Part shown: positions 21,565 to 32,682 of the stretch, in pieces
Numbering within the stretch: position 1 is the first letter of the stretch
Layout of the letters: every line of letters starts with the position of its first letter
Assembly (NCBI GenBank): GCA_963575745.1
Contig: CAUYUJ010018048.1
Coordinates: 698,800 to 762,799 of the forward strand
Direction of reading: 5' to 3'
Origin: Prorocentrum cordatum
Lineage: Eukaryota; Sar; Dinophyceae; Prorocentrales; Prorocentraceae
DNA: 64,000 bases
Notes under the pieces: generated by a model
What the model saw: only the letters and a program-made list of their open reading frames with translations
Databases searched by the model: none
Told to the model about the DNA's origin: nothing
Translations under genes and position numbers: made by a program

Positions 21565-22065
21565 GAGGATTCGGGCTAGGAGGAGAAGGACGAGGAGGAG
21601 GAGGAGGACGAGGAGGAGGAGGAGGGCGGAGGAGGAGATGAAGGAGCAGGAGGAGGAGGAGGAGGAGCAGGAGGAGGAGGAGGAAGAGGAGGAGGAGGAG
21701 GAGAAGGAGAAGGACGAGGAGGAGGAGGAGGAGGAGGAGGACGGGGAGGAGGAGAAGGATGTGTCGGATCGTTGAGACAACGGCGGCTCCCCCGCCCAGC
21801 CCAGATCCACTCAGACTCGACTCTCGGTCCTCCTCGCGCGGCCCGCACGGAACAGTCTCTCGGGCGGCGGATGCAGCCGTGGCGGCCAGCGGCCGGCAGG
21901 AAAGCCTCCCCAAAGGACGAACGAAGCTTTGGACGCCCAAAGGACGACGAACGAACGGACGAACGAACTTTGGACGCCCAAAGGACGAAGAACGACGAAC
22001 GAACGGACGAACGAACGCCTGGCAGGAAAGCCTCCCCAAAGCCTCCCCAAAGGACGACGGACGAA
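21565..22065. repeat. GGA microsatellite and a GGACGAACGAAC minisatellite
   Basis: 21585-21765 is nearly pure (GGA)n with GAC and GCA interruptions. 21895-22065 repeats GGACGAACGAAC, TTTGGACGCCCAAAGGACGA and GGCAGGAAAGCCTCCCCAAA. Confidence 0.85.
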
Positions 22066-22236
22066 CGGAAAGAATGGGTACAATGTCCAACAACAATTGT
22101 TGTCCCAAACCAACAGCGGCCGCCGTTGGGCAGGCGGCCCTCTGTCTCAAATGTACACAGGCCGCGGCGACACCGACAGCGAGTCCTGTTCAAAATGAGC
22201 AAGAACTGCTGTTGGGCATTGTACCCGTTCTTTCCG
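22066..22236. mobile_element. MITE-like element with 29-bp terminal inverted repeats
   Basis: 22066-22094 (CGGAAAGAATGGGTACAATG...) pairs with 22208-22236 at 26 of 29 positions. The 113-bp interior is non-coding. It directly abuts the GGACGAACGAAC minisatellite. No target duplication is clear. Confidence 0.7.
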
Positions 22237-22239
22237 TAC

Positions 22240-24530
22240 CCATGTCGGGCGTCCAAAGAAGCCCGCCAGGGATGGCTCCTGCAGCACTGCCGTAGGGGCC
22301 ATGGAGGACAGCGGGGGCGACTGCGCTGCTCTGGCGGCCCGCGCAAGCAGCCGCGTAAGTTCGCTGTGCCAGCGTGCGTGGGGCAAATTTGACGGTCGTC
22401 GCTCATACAGTCGAGGCTGATTCGTGGGTCGAGCCTGCCAAGGCAAGGGTGCCCTTGTGTCCTGCGTTTCGCGACCCATGCCTTCTGCATTCCTGTTGGA
22501 AGTTGGCCCTCGGAAGGGTCTCGTGTCCTCTTGCGTGTCCTCTCCAATCAACCTCCTCTGGTGTGGGGGGGGCCTCTTCGGGGCCTGCTGGCGACCAATG
22601 CGGCGCCTCGCGAGGCAAACCACTACAGTGGAGGCCCATGCCAAAAAACCTCCTGCTTGCCTCCAGGGTGCCCTGGGTTCTTGGGTTTCGATGGTTTTGC
22701 GATAGAAAGCGTTACGTTCCCACACCAACTATCAATGGACGTCCTGGGGCCTCAGGGATGGGTTTCTTGTGGAAGATGTTTTGGGATCGGCCCCCACTGC
22801 ATACCATACGGCGCCCATGCCTGGCCCACAGCGGTGGTACTGAGAATCAGCCACGCGCAGAGGGGTGTATGGGGGAGGGGGCAAGACTTCTTAGAAGCAC
22901 CCCCTGCTTCTTATAAGGCGCTGGCCTTCTTCTTCATGGATTGATGTAGGGCCGGCGCATTCTGAGAAGCAGCCTCCTTCTAAGAAGCCTTCCCCCCTCC
23001 CCCTACACCCTCTGATGCGCGCCGCCAAAAGGAGGTCCGCCATGCCGACCAACGCTGAGCCCCGTCGTCACGAGGAGAGAAGTCATCATCATAGAGGAGA
23101 AATCCGACTAGGGCCTTGGACACCACCCTTGTGCGGGATGTTTCGAGCCCGATCGATCGGGGAGTGTCCCGGGCCCGTTACAGAAAAGTGTGATGCCAGG
23201 ATCTCGGGGGGCGTCTTGGGGGGCTCTCTGGAGCCTCTTCGGGGCCTGCTGCCGACCAGGGGCTGCCGAACCATGGCAGCAGTGCGCCGTACCATGCGCC
23301 GCCCGTCCCTGGTCCACAGCGGTGGTAGTGAGCAGTACGGTCGGACCGAGGTATAAGATCGAGGCCAGTTCGGGGAGGGTACCCTTCTGTAATGTTCTTG
23401 TGCATCCTGGGAGAGGGGACCCTCGAATGCTCTTCAGTTTGGTCGGCGAAGGGTCTCATGTTCTTGGAGGATGCTCTTCTGTCCCAGGTCCTCGACGTTC
23501 ATGCGGCGACGGCTCGCCGGCGACGCCGGCGAAGACGTTCAAGGTACACGTCCTACGACGCAGAAGCACCGAGGGACACGGTGACGCCTTTGGACCCGAC
23601 GGAATGCAGCCTTGAACGATCGGGGTCGCGATCGGTTCAAGGTTGAACGATCGACGCGGTGTCAAGAACCTTTGCGCGCGCCGACGCCGCGCGAACCTGC
23701 CGTAATTAGCAGTCGGCCCGCAATGCATGGGATCCTCGCGGTGACCCAGACGGCCGTGGAGCCGCACAACGATCGACGGCCCCCCTGGGGCCGCCGAAAA
23801 GATGCCCTCGCGCTCGCCGCGCCGCCCGGGCGCTCGCCGCGGAGACGGCCGCCGCGCCGACGGCCAGGACCCGACCGGCGCATGCGGGCACCGCGCTCCG
23901 CGAGCGCGCCGCGATCGGCCCGACCCGACCTCGAATTCGACCTGGTCAGAGAGCAGGAAGAGTTACCGATGCCATTACCTTTGCCTCGTTTTCAGCCATT
24001 TCGGGCCTCCTGGGAGGCCCTCGTCTCCACGGCTGGACTCGCCCCGGAATTCTGGTCAGAACGCACCACGGGACAGGGCTTTGGAGAAGCGTTATCAGTA
24101 TCGTTTGGTTTCCCCCAGCGGTATCGGTATCTTTTGATTTCTTTGGGTTTCCCCAGACCGCTCCAATCCGATCCGATGTCGATCTCGACTCGATCCCAGA
24201 CCCCCTCGCGTCGTTGAAAAGTCACGACGGACTTCTATTTTTTTGGCCTCGGGGGGCCCTCACCAGTCCCAGACCTCTGGGGAGTCACGGACGGAGGATG
24301 CTCGGAATCAGTCCGATCTATTTCGGCCAGCCCGATCTGATTCGGTTCCGATGTTCGACGGTCTGGTGCAGCCTGATGCTCGCACGGCGCCTTTGCGCGT
24401 CCTGGCGCGGCCGATCTGCTTCGATTTTCCGACCCCGCGCCTGAAAGCCGGCGGGACTCGATTCGCATCTCGATCCGACCAGAGTTCGCGATTCAATGCC
24501 GATCGATCCTCAGGGGCAACGATAGTCAGT
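22240..24530. other. No gene seen; diverged repeats and short hairpins
   Basis: 22560-22870 and 23210-23340 share GGCCTCTTCGGGGCCTGCTG and GGTCCACAGCGGTGGTA-like text. 22885-23000 holds hairpin-forming CTTCTTAGAAG copies. 23611-23640 forms TTGAACGATCG...CGATCGGTTCAA. No protein family was recognised. Confidence 0.45.
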
Positions 24531-24535
24531 ATCAG

Positions 24536-24726
24536 TATGTATCGTTCAACCGACCCCTATCCCCATCCCCATCCCCATCCAGACCCCCACCATCCCACCA
24601 CCCCAGTTGGGTGCACACCCCTCGAAACCTGAAAAAAACTGCCTATATTCCCATCCAGGGGGTAAAATGGCCAGTGTGGCCCAGGCCACGCCCATCGGGG
24701 CTGGGGTAGGTTAAACGATGCTCAGG
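24536..24726. mobile_element. MITE family E, copy 1
   Basis: The left end, TATCGTTCAACCGACCCCTA followed by repeated CCCCAT, is inverted at the right end (GGTAGGTTAAACGATGCTCA, 24704-24723). The same pair of ends, in the same orientation, bounds a second copy at 51301-51488. It lies 40 bp upstream of the copia 5' LTR. Confidence 0.6.
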
Positions 24727-24766
24727 CGGGGGGTGGGCCAGGCCGGGGGAGGATTGCATCAACCCA

Positions 24767-24996
24767 TGTGGTTGTCAGGCCCCTGTCAGCCTCTGCTCCT
24801 CCTGCGCCTCTCTCTGTACTCCCTTGTGCGCCGCCATACCGGCTCACAATGGCTCTTGAGCTATCATGGCGCGCCGGTGACGGACGCGGCCACGCCTCCG
24901 TAAAAGAAGTGAGAACGTCCTTTCTTCTAGCACGGGTCCCCCTATTTGTACCTCGTGTCTCTCTGCATCCATACATCCACTCCCGTACAATCCACA
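24767..24996 (+). repeat. 5' LTR of the copia element
   Basis: 230 bp, TGTGGTTGTCAGGCCCCTGT at the left and ACAATCCACA at the right, with TGTGG/CCACA terminal inversion. It shares GACGGACGCG, GCCTCCGTAAAAG and CCCCTATTTGTACCTCGTGT with the 3' LTR. Confidence 0.8.
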
Positions 24997-24997
24997 G

Positions 24998-25009
24998 TGG
25001 TAGCGGAGC
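24998..25009 (+). promoter_or_regulatory. Primer-binding site (initiator Met tRNA type)
   Basis: TGGTAGCGGAGC begins one base after the 5' LTR. Copia/Ty1 elements commonly prime on initiator methionine tRNA with sites beginning TGGTA. Confidence 0.7.
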
Positions 25010-25130
25010 CTGCGGCTGAGATCCACGAGGGGGGTTAGGACGGCTCCCCCGTCATCCGGTTCTCGGGCCACATGCTCTTTACTATTCTCGCGTTTTTCTC
25101 GCTCTCTGCCCCATTGCACCGAGCGCCGCC

Positions 25131-26400
25131 ATGGATTTTCCAGACGACGCTCAGCTTCAACAGTATGAACTTCCAGCATATCCTTGGTTACAACCAGATC
25201 AGGATCCTTGGGCAGGAGCTGGAAGACGAGAAGACGTTCCTTGGGAAGGCAATGTGGGCAGGTTCGATCAGGACTGGGCCTGCTGGTTATCGCAGCCCTG
25301 GACGGAAACGCAGCCCAATGCGCAACAATCCTCATCAGATTGCCAACGGGGGCAATTTCCTGAACAATCGGAGTAACCACAGACACAGAACGACCGACCT
25401 CCCACTTGGGACGGACCAACAACATCTGGGTATTCGTCTAGACCCGAACGTGATGGAGCTGCAGATGCGGGTCGTGGCTGGCTATCACCAGAGTTTTGAT
25501 AACACATCGCGGATACCTCATCTATCGGTTGCATTAACAAATTTACCCAAATACCAGTTGTCTGCCGAGGTCGCCGGGCAGGTTGTGATGAAACGCATCC
25601 AGAAAGCTTTTTCTGAGCACCAAGACCGCAGGATGCCGAAGGCTTTGTGGTAAGCTTTCTTATTCAGAAGACACCAAGCGAAAGGTAGTTGAGCCCCTTG
25701 TCAATTTTATCGCGCTTAAGCGCGTGCTTCTCCGAGAACCCGAGAAGCGCATGATCTTGCCAGAGGACTGGAAAAGGCGAGCGTTTCTGAGATAATCCAC
25801 ACTTAATGGCGCTGTTTGGGATGCGGTTGAGCACCGGACAGAGGGATCATGCGACCTTGCCGTGGTGCGTGGAATGCTCCGGATGCTTGAACGACATGAA
25901 TTCCTCCTCGCATTCTGTCGGATGTCGAGGAGATGGTGACGGATGCGAAGATCAGAAGTTGGATCGCCGCGACTTCCGTTGTATTCTCATGCTGCAGTCG
26001 TCGTTTACCTTGCCCGGGACCTATGTGGTAGACGAGATCATGAATGGGGCTGTCAAGCACGTGTGCGATGACGATGTAGTCTTCGTAGCTGGAGAATTGC
26101 CTGGCGACCTGGTTCTAGAAGGAGATGCGGCCATCGCCATCTGTGCTAATTACAGTCAGGTGCGACAGCACTTACGCCACAGGAAGCTTGGACGAGGCGG
26201 TTTTAAACAGCGCACCCCGCAGGGGAAGTCCAATGGCCCCCGGGAGGGCAATCGTCGAGGGGAACGCACGGGGCCTGCCCGACCGAAGTGGTGGACCAAA
26301 AGTAAACAGATTAACCGCTCGAAGTGCGCCCGACGCGGGAAGACGGGGCGCTGGGCTCGAGGCCGCGCGAACGTGCCAGACGAGCGAGGGCGCGAGCGAC
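25131..26400 (+). pseudogene. gag region of the copia element
   Basis: An ATG at 25131 opens a frame (MDFPDDAQLQQYELPAYPWL) that continues after a frame change into LDPNVMELQMRVVAGYHQSF and KAFSEHQDRRMPKALW. Later pieces include VVDEIMNGAVKHVCDDDVV (about 26020-26090) and a decayed zinc knuckle (SKCARRGKTGRWARG, about 26310-26360) in which only one expected Cys remains. It would have formed the capsid-like particle. Stops and frame changes near 25650 and 25800 break it. Confidence 0.55.
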
Positions 26401-26489
26401 ATGCCGGCTTCGGTTGTTTCCAAGCAGCCCCCTTCGAAGCAGCCGATGGTCTGCGTGGCGCTTGCGAATTGGAACCTGCGATCCAGCCT

Positions 26490-27085
26490 GGGGTCTGTTC
26501 CTTCGCCTCTCCTATCGTCGCTACTGCCGACGCTGGAACTCAGGTTTTCATTGGGATTCAGGTTCAGATGGGTTTCGGTCTGGCGGATACCGGGGCTCGG
26601 CACGGAGTGCGCGGCAAAGATCAATTCGGGCAACACGTTGGATGCCTTGGGGGCACCTGCGGCCTGAAGTCCACGAAGACATTTATTCTGGACATGGACG
26701 CCATGGGCATTGGGGGGCCTGCCGAGCTTCTCTGCAGCTGGACATTGCCATTTGCCGTGGCAAAGAACTGCGATGCTTTCGCGGTGCATTTGATTTCCTG
26801 CGATGTGCCCCTTGCTGCTCCCAGTTGCGATGCTCGGACAGCTCGGCGCGGCGCTTGATTTGCTGGGCGGCGCCGCCGCTTGGAAGGCGCTCGACGGTAG
26901 CCAGTCGAGGGCGCGCGAGGCAGGGGCGGGCAAACACGTCGCGGTCAATATTTTTGTTTTCCCCGAGGAAGGTTGGCAGAGAAAGAAAAGCACCGGCGCA
27001 GTCTCTCGCGAGACTCAGGGGCGCTGCCAAGTCGCCGAGCCCGAGGGCGCCGTATTCCCACGTGAGTCCGCAGGCGCCCTCGGCT
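26490..27085 (+). pseudogene. Aspartic protease region of the copia element
   Basis: GFGLADTGARHGV at about 26573-26610 carries the active-site D-T-G. It is followed by AMGIGGPAELLCSWTLPFAV and DVPLAA. The continuation VAMLGQLGAALDLLGG is in another frame from 26820, as in a retroviral-type protease that has suffered an indel. It lies between gag and integrase as expected. Confidence 0.6.
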
Positions 27086-27109
27086 AGAACCTGTCTGTCC
27101 TTACCAATT

Positions 27110-27780
27110 GTTTATTCTCCCGACGCCCCGCGCGATGTTGAACCGCGCGGAGCGCGCCCTCGTCGAGGAGGGGCCGCGGCCGGAACCCCGGGCGAGGCCC
27201 GGTCAGCCCGCGATGGCCCCAGAGAAGCGGACGTGGGAATGGAAGTAGTTCTTTCTGAAGTTGTTCTCCATGCTGGGCCGCGTGGCCACGGCGCGCCGCG
27301 CGGAGGCCCGCGCCGGGGCCGACGCCTGCAAGAAGCTGCTCGAGGACGCCATGGGCATGGGTCAGGCGGCGGCGCCATCCGCGCAACGGCCGCGCGACCC
27401 GCGACCTTTCCCCCGAGTTCTGAAGCTCAGCAGCGGGGGGCGGTTCGCGGCGGGCAAGAGGCTGGGCCCCGACGGCTCGGGCACCAAGGAGACCGACCGG
27501 GCCGTGCGCGCGCGCCCCGAGAAGGCCATGCGCCATCTGGGCAACAACAAGACCCTGCGGTGGGCGCGCGACAACTGCCAGATGCGCTGGAAGAGGCTCT
27601 CGATTGACGGCTACATCCAGCGCTGCGAGCGGCGCGCGAGGACTCGCGCGCCGGGCGACCCAGTATCGCATCAACGACTCCGACGTCTGGCCGCGCGCAC
27701 GGTCGGGCGCGAGAGACGCGAGAACATCGTGGACGGGGGCGGCTTCGAGGCGGTCGCGGGGGAGCGCGGCGCCTGATGGA
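27110..27780. other. Unassigned insert between protease and integrase
   Basis: A very GC-rich segment with long frames on both strands, for example + 27261-27776 (FSMLGRVATARRAEARAG...). It has no copia signature. It may be a captured fragment or simply decayed linker. Confidence 0.35.
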
Positions 27781-29526
27781 TTCACGCGCAGAAGATGTCT
27801 CCAGCGGTCGCAGGGCGCATTTCCGAGTGCATCGGGGGCCCCGCGACGCCGTCTTCAATCCCACCGACTCCGTCGGCCCCCCATTCCTAGATGATGCCGC
27901 CAACGAGCGGATGACAGAGGTTGTCTACGCAGGTGGCATTGCAGAATTTATTGAGGCGCGTTGTTTGGGCCGTCTTCTGCCCGTATTTCGGGCGAGAAAT
28001 GAATTGGCCGCGCGTTCTTTTATCGCAGGGCTGCTGCCGAGATGACGTTCGCTGGCGCGTTGCTGGCAAGCATCTGTCTTCAGAGTGCGCGTCTCGGTCA
28101 GGTTGGGCAACTCATGTCTCCAGTTGCAACCCGCGTAAGCCTCGCTGGTCCAGTATTTGGCAAATGTTTGGGCGTGCTTCGAGGTGTTCCGGGCGCGCCC
28201 CGGCAGTTCGCCACTCCGCGGGATTCGGCAGAAGCGGCCGAGGCGAGCGAGGGGGAATGGCGATTGATATTGTGGCGAACCACCAACGGAGTTCGATGAC
28301 GACGGCACTTGAACAATTCCCCATCAACATTTTTAACAGATCAAGCGGGCACTCTCAGTGAAGAATGCCAGCCTCAGTCTTCCCTTGGAAGGAGCTCCTG
28401 AAGGAGATGGGCCCGGGGAAATTCCGGTCGACGATCTCGGCGCCGAGCCTGGGAGCGACGATGAAGCGTTTGCTCAGCCATGCTGGACACCTGCTGCCGA
28501 TCAGCTGGCCGACCTCAAACTTGCCCATGACAGCTTCGGCCAGCATGCGAATCGAGACTTCGTTCGACTTCTGAGACGGGGAAATTTACGTGCTGGGTGC
28601 TGACGAACTCTTGACGTGCGGCGAGTGCGGTGCGTATAAACGACCTAATGTTCGCCGCCCTGCTGCCTGCTCCTAGGTCTTATCGCTTCAACCATGTTGT
28701 GGGCATTGATTAGGTCGATCTCAAGTGCCCACTCGGTGATGCACCGCATTTTGGGATCAAGCTCAGATTGGAGCACCTGTTTTCAGTTAGTTGGACATGT
28801 GGGGGCAGGAAAGTCAGAACATGTAGTTTGGCAGGCATTTGTGCGTGCATGGGCACGAGTGTTTGGCACGCCCGAGGTTGTCGCAGTTGATCCTGGAACG
28901 GAGTTCCAGGGAACGATTGCCGATATTGTGCAAAACATCGGCGCGTGCCTCTTCCCTGCCGATGCCTGTTCACCGTGGCAAAACGGTAGAACGGAACGTG
29001 CTGGAACATAATGTAAAGGACAGCTCCGTGTAGCCGTTCATCGGGGAGCTCCGGACACTCCAGCCGAATGGTGTGCTACGGGGGAGTTGTGTTGCTGTGT
29101 TCGGAGCCTTTATCAGAAGTGGAGTGGTTTTCCACATGTGCAACGGGGTCCCAGGTCTACGCACCGTCTACCAGCAACGCTGCTCTCCGATCACCCCATG
29201 AAACCCGAGTGCCTGTCTACGATCTTGTGCAGGATTTCCACCGAGCGGGTGATCTACGCCGAGCCGTTATGAAAAGCATGGACTGCCAGGCTAGCCGAAC
29301 ACGACTACTCCGAGTCCTCCGTGGCAGACACAGTATACCAGGACCGATTTTCACGAAAGGCCAACGCGTGTTTGTTTGGAGACAAGGACGAGTTGGTTCA
29401 GGGAAGTGGTCTGGACCTGGCATGCCGATTTTACCGACTGCTGGAAGGGGCTTGGATGAACGTGCGGGTGGGCATTGTGGCGTGTGTCTAACGAACGCAC
29501 GCGTAGCGCCACCCACGTTGAGATAG
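27780..29526 (+). pseudogene. Integrase region of the copia element
   Basis: A CGECGAYKRP segment at about 28620-28650 fits the second half of the HHCC zinc domain. The catalytic core shows FVRAWARVFGTPEVVAVDPG (second Asp, about 28837-28896) and SPWQNGRTERAG, which carries the catalytic Glu (about 28967-29002). A C-terminal segment, GQRVFVWRQGRVGSGKWSGPG (29360-29420), follows. Frames change several times. Integrase before RT places the element in Ty1/copia. Confidence 0.7.
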
Positions 29527-29920
29527 AGGCATCGAGATCGCCAATCGCTTCCTTCATGACCTTCATATTCATCTCGAGCGCACTCGTGGAGCTCGTTGCT
29601 ACGTCGACGTCGCCAGAGAAGGAAACCCGATATCCCCTGAAGACGAGAGACTCTACTCGACCCTGAGGAGGCAGAAGCTGATGAAATTCCCGATGACGCC
29701 GACACGATGCCGCTCAGGAACCACAGCCGCCACCGCCAGAATAACCATAATTGTTACCAGTGGCGGAAAGTTGCGATAAGCCTGGTCTGTCGCGCACCGC
29801 GCCTCACAGCGACGATCGACAAGTTCGAACTCGTTCAGACACTGCCTCCTTCGCTGAAGCGCCAGGTGAGGCAGGGTCGAGACAGCCTTCTGCGGCAGTG
29901 CTATTGCCCGAGGCTCAGGT

Positions 29921-31253
29921 ATGTCTTCGCCCGCTACTGCGTCGCCATACCCACCAGTTCCGGCACCGACTCGGACTGCGCCTCCTGATTTTTCTTGTGC
30001 AGATTCCGCAGACGAGCTTGTTACTTATTACGTGGACAGCAGTCATCATGTTCAGTTGACAGATGAGCCGCGGGGGGCGCAAAAGACTCCCGACCTGGAA
30101 AGCATCTACACAGACTGTCAATCAGAAGCAGCCTTCCTCAATGCCTCTAAGCAGGTCCTTGGACCTACTGGCAGCCGTCACCGTCATAACGAATGGTCTG
30201 AGATCTGCGCTGCTGGACCTGGTGGCACCACGGCAGTGCGTGCCCGCAGAGACGCTGCTGCTGCAGAGATCTACCGGGAATCCACTAAACGAATTATTCC
30301 ATCTCGATGTCGCGACAAATTGAACAATCAAGGCGCGGATTACCGCAGCTCAATGATCCTGCTGCCCCAAAGAATTATGATGTAAAGCCGCGATGGACTA
30401 TTCTCAAGGATCCCCCGAACCCGGCATCGCCGCGTTGAATCGTACCGCGCCTACGATTTTCACATCAGACGTACCTCTTGCTCTGCAACGTCTTTCCTCT
30501 AGCAAGGCAAAAGCATGGGTGGGCGACGTCAAGTCGGCTTCGCTCGCGGATTCCGAAATCCGCGGGGAGAACTTATCCCCCCCCCCCCCTCCTGCGGGCG
30601 GCATTCCTGGCGAGGACCTCGACGAATTGCTGGTGATTGCATTGCTGTCAGAAGTTCACGGACCCGTTGCCGGCCCTCCAGTCTGGCGCAGAAGTCGTCT
30701 GACAGTTTTCACAGGGGATGGCTTCACCCGCCGTCCCCTGGCACCCTGCGTCGTGCTCATGTACGAGAATATTGATGGGTGCCCAGAGCAATTGTCGGGC
30801 ATTGCTGTCATCGAAACAGATGATTTGTTGGAAGGCTGCGGCGCTGGAGATAGGCTTTTCGATGCCATTTCTCGCCTGCGGAGGCGGTTCAAATTCAGGA
30901 AATGGACGGAGCTCATGGAGGGCGCTACAGAGTACGGCGGGCGTACGTTGCGACGACCAAGCATATTTGATTTCACCATCTCCATGGCCCAGCATCTCGT
31001 CTCGCGCGAGGGCGCAGCAATGACCTCGAACATACCCGCTGCGCCAGAGGAGATCGCTGCCATGCTCGGCCTGCGTGAGAAGCTCAATTGGACATGCCGA
31101 GAAGGTGTGCTCAACGGCTCGGGGGGCGCATCTCTTCTGTGCAGCACTCTGCCCAACTCCGAGGCGAGCGACCTTATCGAGGCGCATGCTGCACTGCGGC
31201 GCCGACAGGACGCGAACGACACTATCGCCAGCAAATCCATTCTCTTTCTGTAG
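29921..31253 (+). pseudogene. Reverse transcriptase of the copia element
   Basis: 29921-30385 is linker ending in KRIIPSRCRDKLN, the conserved entry to copia RT. From 30393 a frame of about 286 residues carries DVPLALQRLSSSKAKAWVGD (motif A region), LAPCVVLMYENIDG, the catalytic box IETDDLLEG (the usual YVDD replaced by ETDD), RFKFRKWTELMEGATEYGGR and AMLGLREKLNWTCREG. A frame change near 30415 separates the linker from the palm. The long open stretch makes this the best-preserved part of the element. Confidence 0.75.
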
Positions 31254-31379
31254 CCTTCTTCGTCTGGTCGCTCTGTGCGACTCAGGACTTGCCCTCAAGG
31301 GCGCGGGGCAAGGTCGCTCCCGGACAGGCGACGCGATGTGTTCCACGGACAAGGCTCTCCTTGTGGGAAAGGAAGCATA

Positions 31380-31870
31380 TGTCAGTATTCTTATGTGGAA
31401 TTACCACGAGACTGAGTGCGCTGGAGGATTTACTTGCGGTGGATGCTAATGTGATGCCCGAGGTCTTGGTAGGGGCCGCGTGGGTTTCTTCGCGGCATTC
31501 TCCATTGCAAAGGATCGCCGATGCGAGCTCCGAGATCGACGCCCTATGAACCGAGAAATCCGAGTGATAAATTTCGCGGGGCAAAATCCCGACCTGGACA
31601 TCATCACCATGACCGGCGCGAAACTTTTCTGCGATTGTATCAATCGGGGGAGGTTCGCTTCGACTGAGATGCAAGCTGCCATCGAGATTGCAGTGATTCG
31701 GGATTCCTTGGCGAACCTCGGTGGTCGGTGTCGCTGGCTTCCACGCGAACTAAGGACTGCGGACGGTTTGGCGAAGGTCGCAACGCCTACTCCAACTCGT
31801 GCAGACGGCAAAATGGCGCATGGCTGGGGGAAAGGAGGAGATGGACAGAGGATGGGGCATATCGCTTGAC
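31380..31870 (+). pseudogene. RNase H of the copia element
   Basis: TGAKLFCDCINRG is followed by EMQAAIEIAVIRDSLANLGGRC, RWLPRELRTADGLAKV and a TGA near 31868. This is the usual copia RNase H pattern of a D-x-K start, an E-rich helix and a terminal TADGLTK-like block. The first Asp is replaced (TGAK), and the upstream part is in another frame. Confidence 0.65.
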
Positions 31871-32214
31871 TGACGGGAAGCGCAGCCCGAGACCGAATCA
31901 TGTCAATAATCTTCCCCCATCGAACGCGATTATTATCCGTGTGAAACGCTCCATCCCTGCCGCCCAGTCTATTGCAGACTGTTTCGATGTGCGATTTTCT
32001 GCGCTGCCCTCCTCGTGCAGTGGATGTGTCTTCACGTTGTCGCGATGTGCCGCTGTCTACAGCTTGCGAGTTCGGCTTCGTGGCTGGGATTTCTCCTACC
32101 TGCGGAGCCACGCCGCCCGAGGGCCCGGCGCCTGGGCCCCTGGCGCATCTATGCGACGACCAACCCGTGTCCGGAGGAGAACAGGGCGACCCCGCCGACA
32201 TCGGCGGAGACAAC

Positions 32215-32682
32215 ATGGGCGACGCGTTCTACGACTGCGAGGACCGCGACGAGATAGTGGGCGGCGGTTCAGGTGGTTCAGCGGCTGCGCCGGCCGACGG
32301 CCCCTGGTTTGCCCCCCGCGGCTCGGCGCCAGCGGCGCCCCGTGAAGCCCATCCCCGCGCGTCTCTCTACCGCGAGCTCCAGGAAGAGCGCGGGGCAGGC
32401 GAGGGGCGCGAGAGCGACCGTGAAATCATTCAGAGGATCCTGGATGATATTCGCCTCGACATGGACTTCAAGAATCCCGCGGGCGCGGGCGGCGCGGCAG
32501 TTGCAGGGGTCGACGAAGAGCTGCGTGACGAGCAGCTCAGGGTCATCAGCGCGCAGAATCCGCACTCCCTGCAACGCTTCGAATGCAGGGGCAGAGGCAA
32601 CATCGCACGCGACGGCGGCGACAGCGATGTCGTTAATCACGTGGCCAGGGAGGGTGCCGACAAGGGGCCCCTTTTCATCTGA
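32215..32682 (+). CDS. Hypothetical acidic protein inside the copia 3' region (ORF X)
   Basis: The ATG at 32215 begins MGDAFYDCEDRDEIVGGGSG. Pro/Ala-rich text follows, then a charged helix (SDREIIQRILDDIRLDMDF) and LRDEQLRVISAQNPHSLQRF. It ends at TGA 32680-32682. The frame is open further upstream. I do not recognise the family. It lies after RNase H and before the 3' LTR, where standard copia elements have no gene. Its stop overlaps the next start. Confidence 0.45.
   Translation: MGDAFYDCEDRDEIVGGGSGGSAAAPADGPWFAPRGSAPAAPREAHPRASLYRELQEERGAGEGRESDREIIQRILDDIRLDMDFKNPAGAGGAAVAGVDEELRDEQLRVISAQNPHSLQRFECRGRGNIARDGGDSDVVNHVAREGADKGPLFI

Noticed and set aside
21576-21810. Poly-Ser, poly-Pro and poly-Glu reading frames
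   Set aside because: They are translations of the GGA/TCC microsatellite.
27084-27785. A 233-codon minus-strand gene
   Set aside because: It lies inside the copia element, reads as Arg/Ala/Pro low complexity and is the shadow of an equally open + frame.
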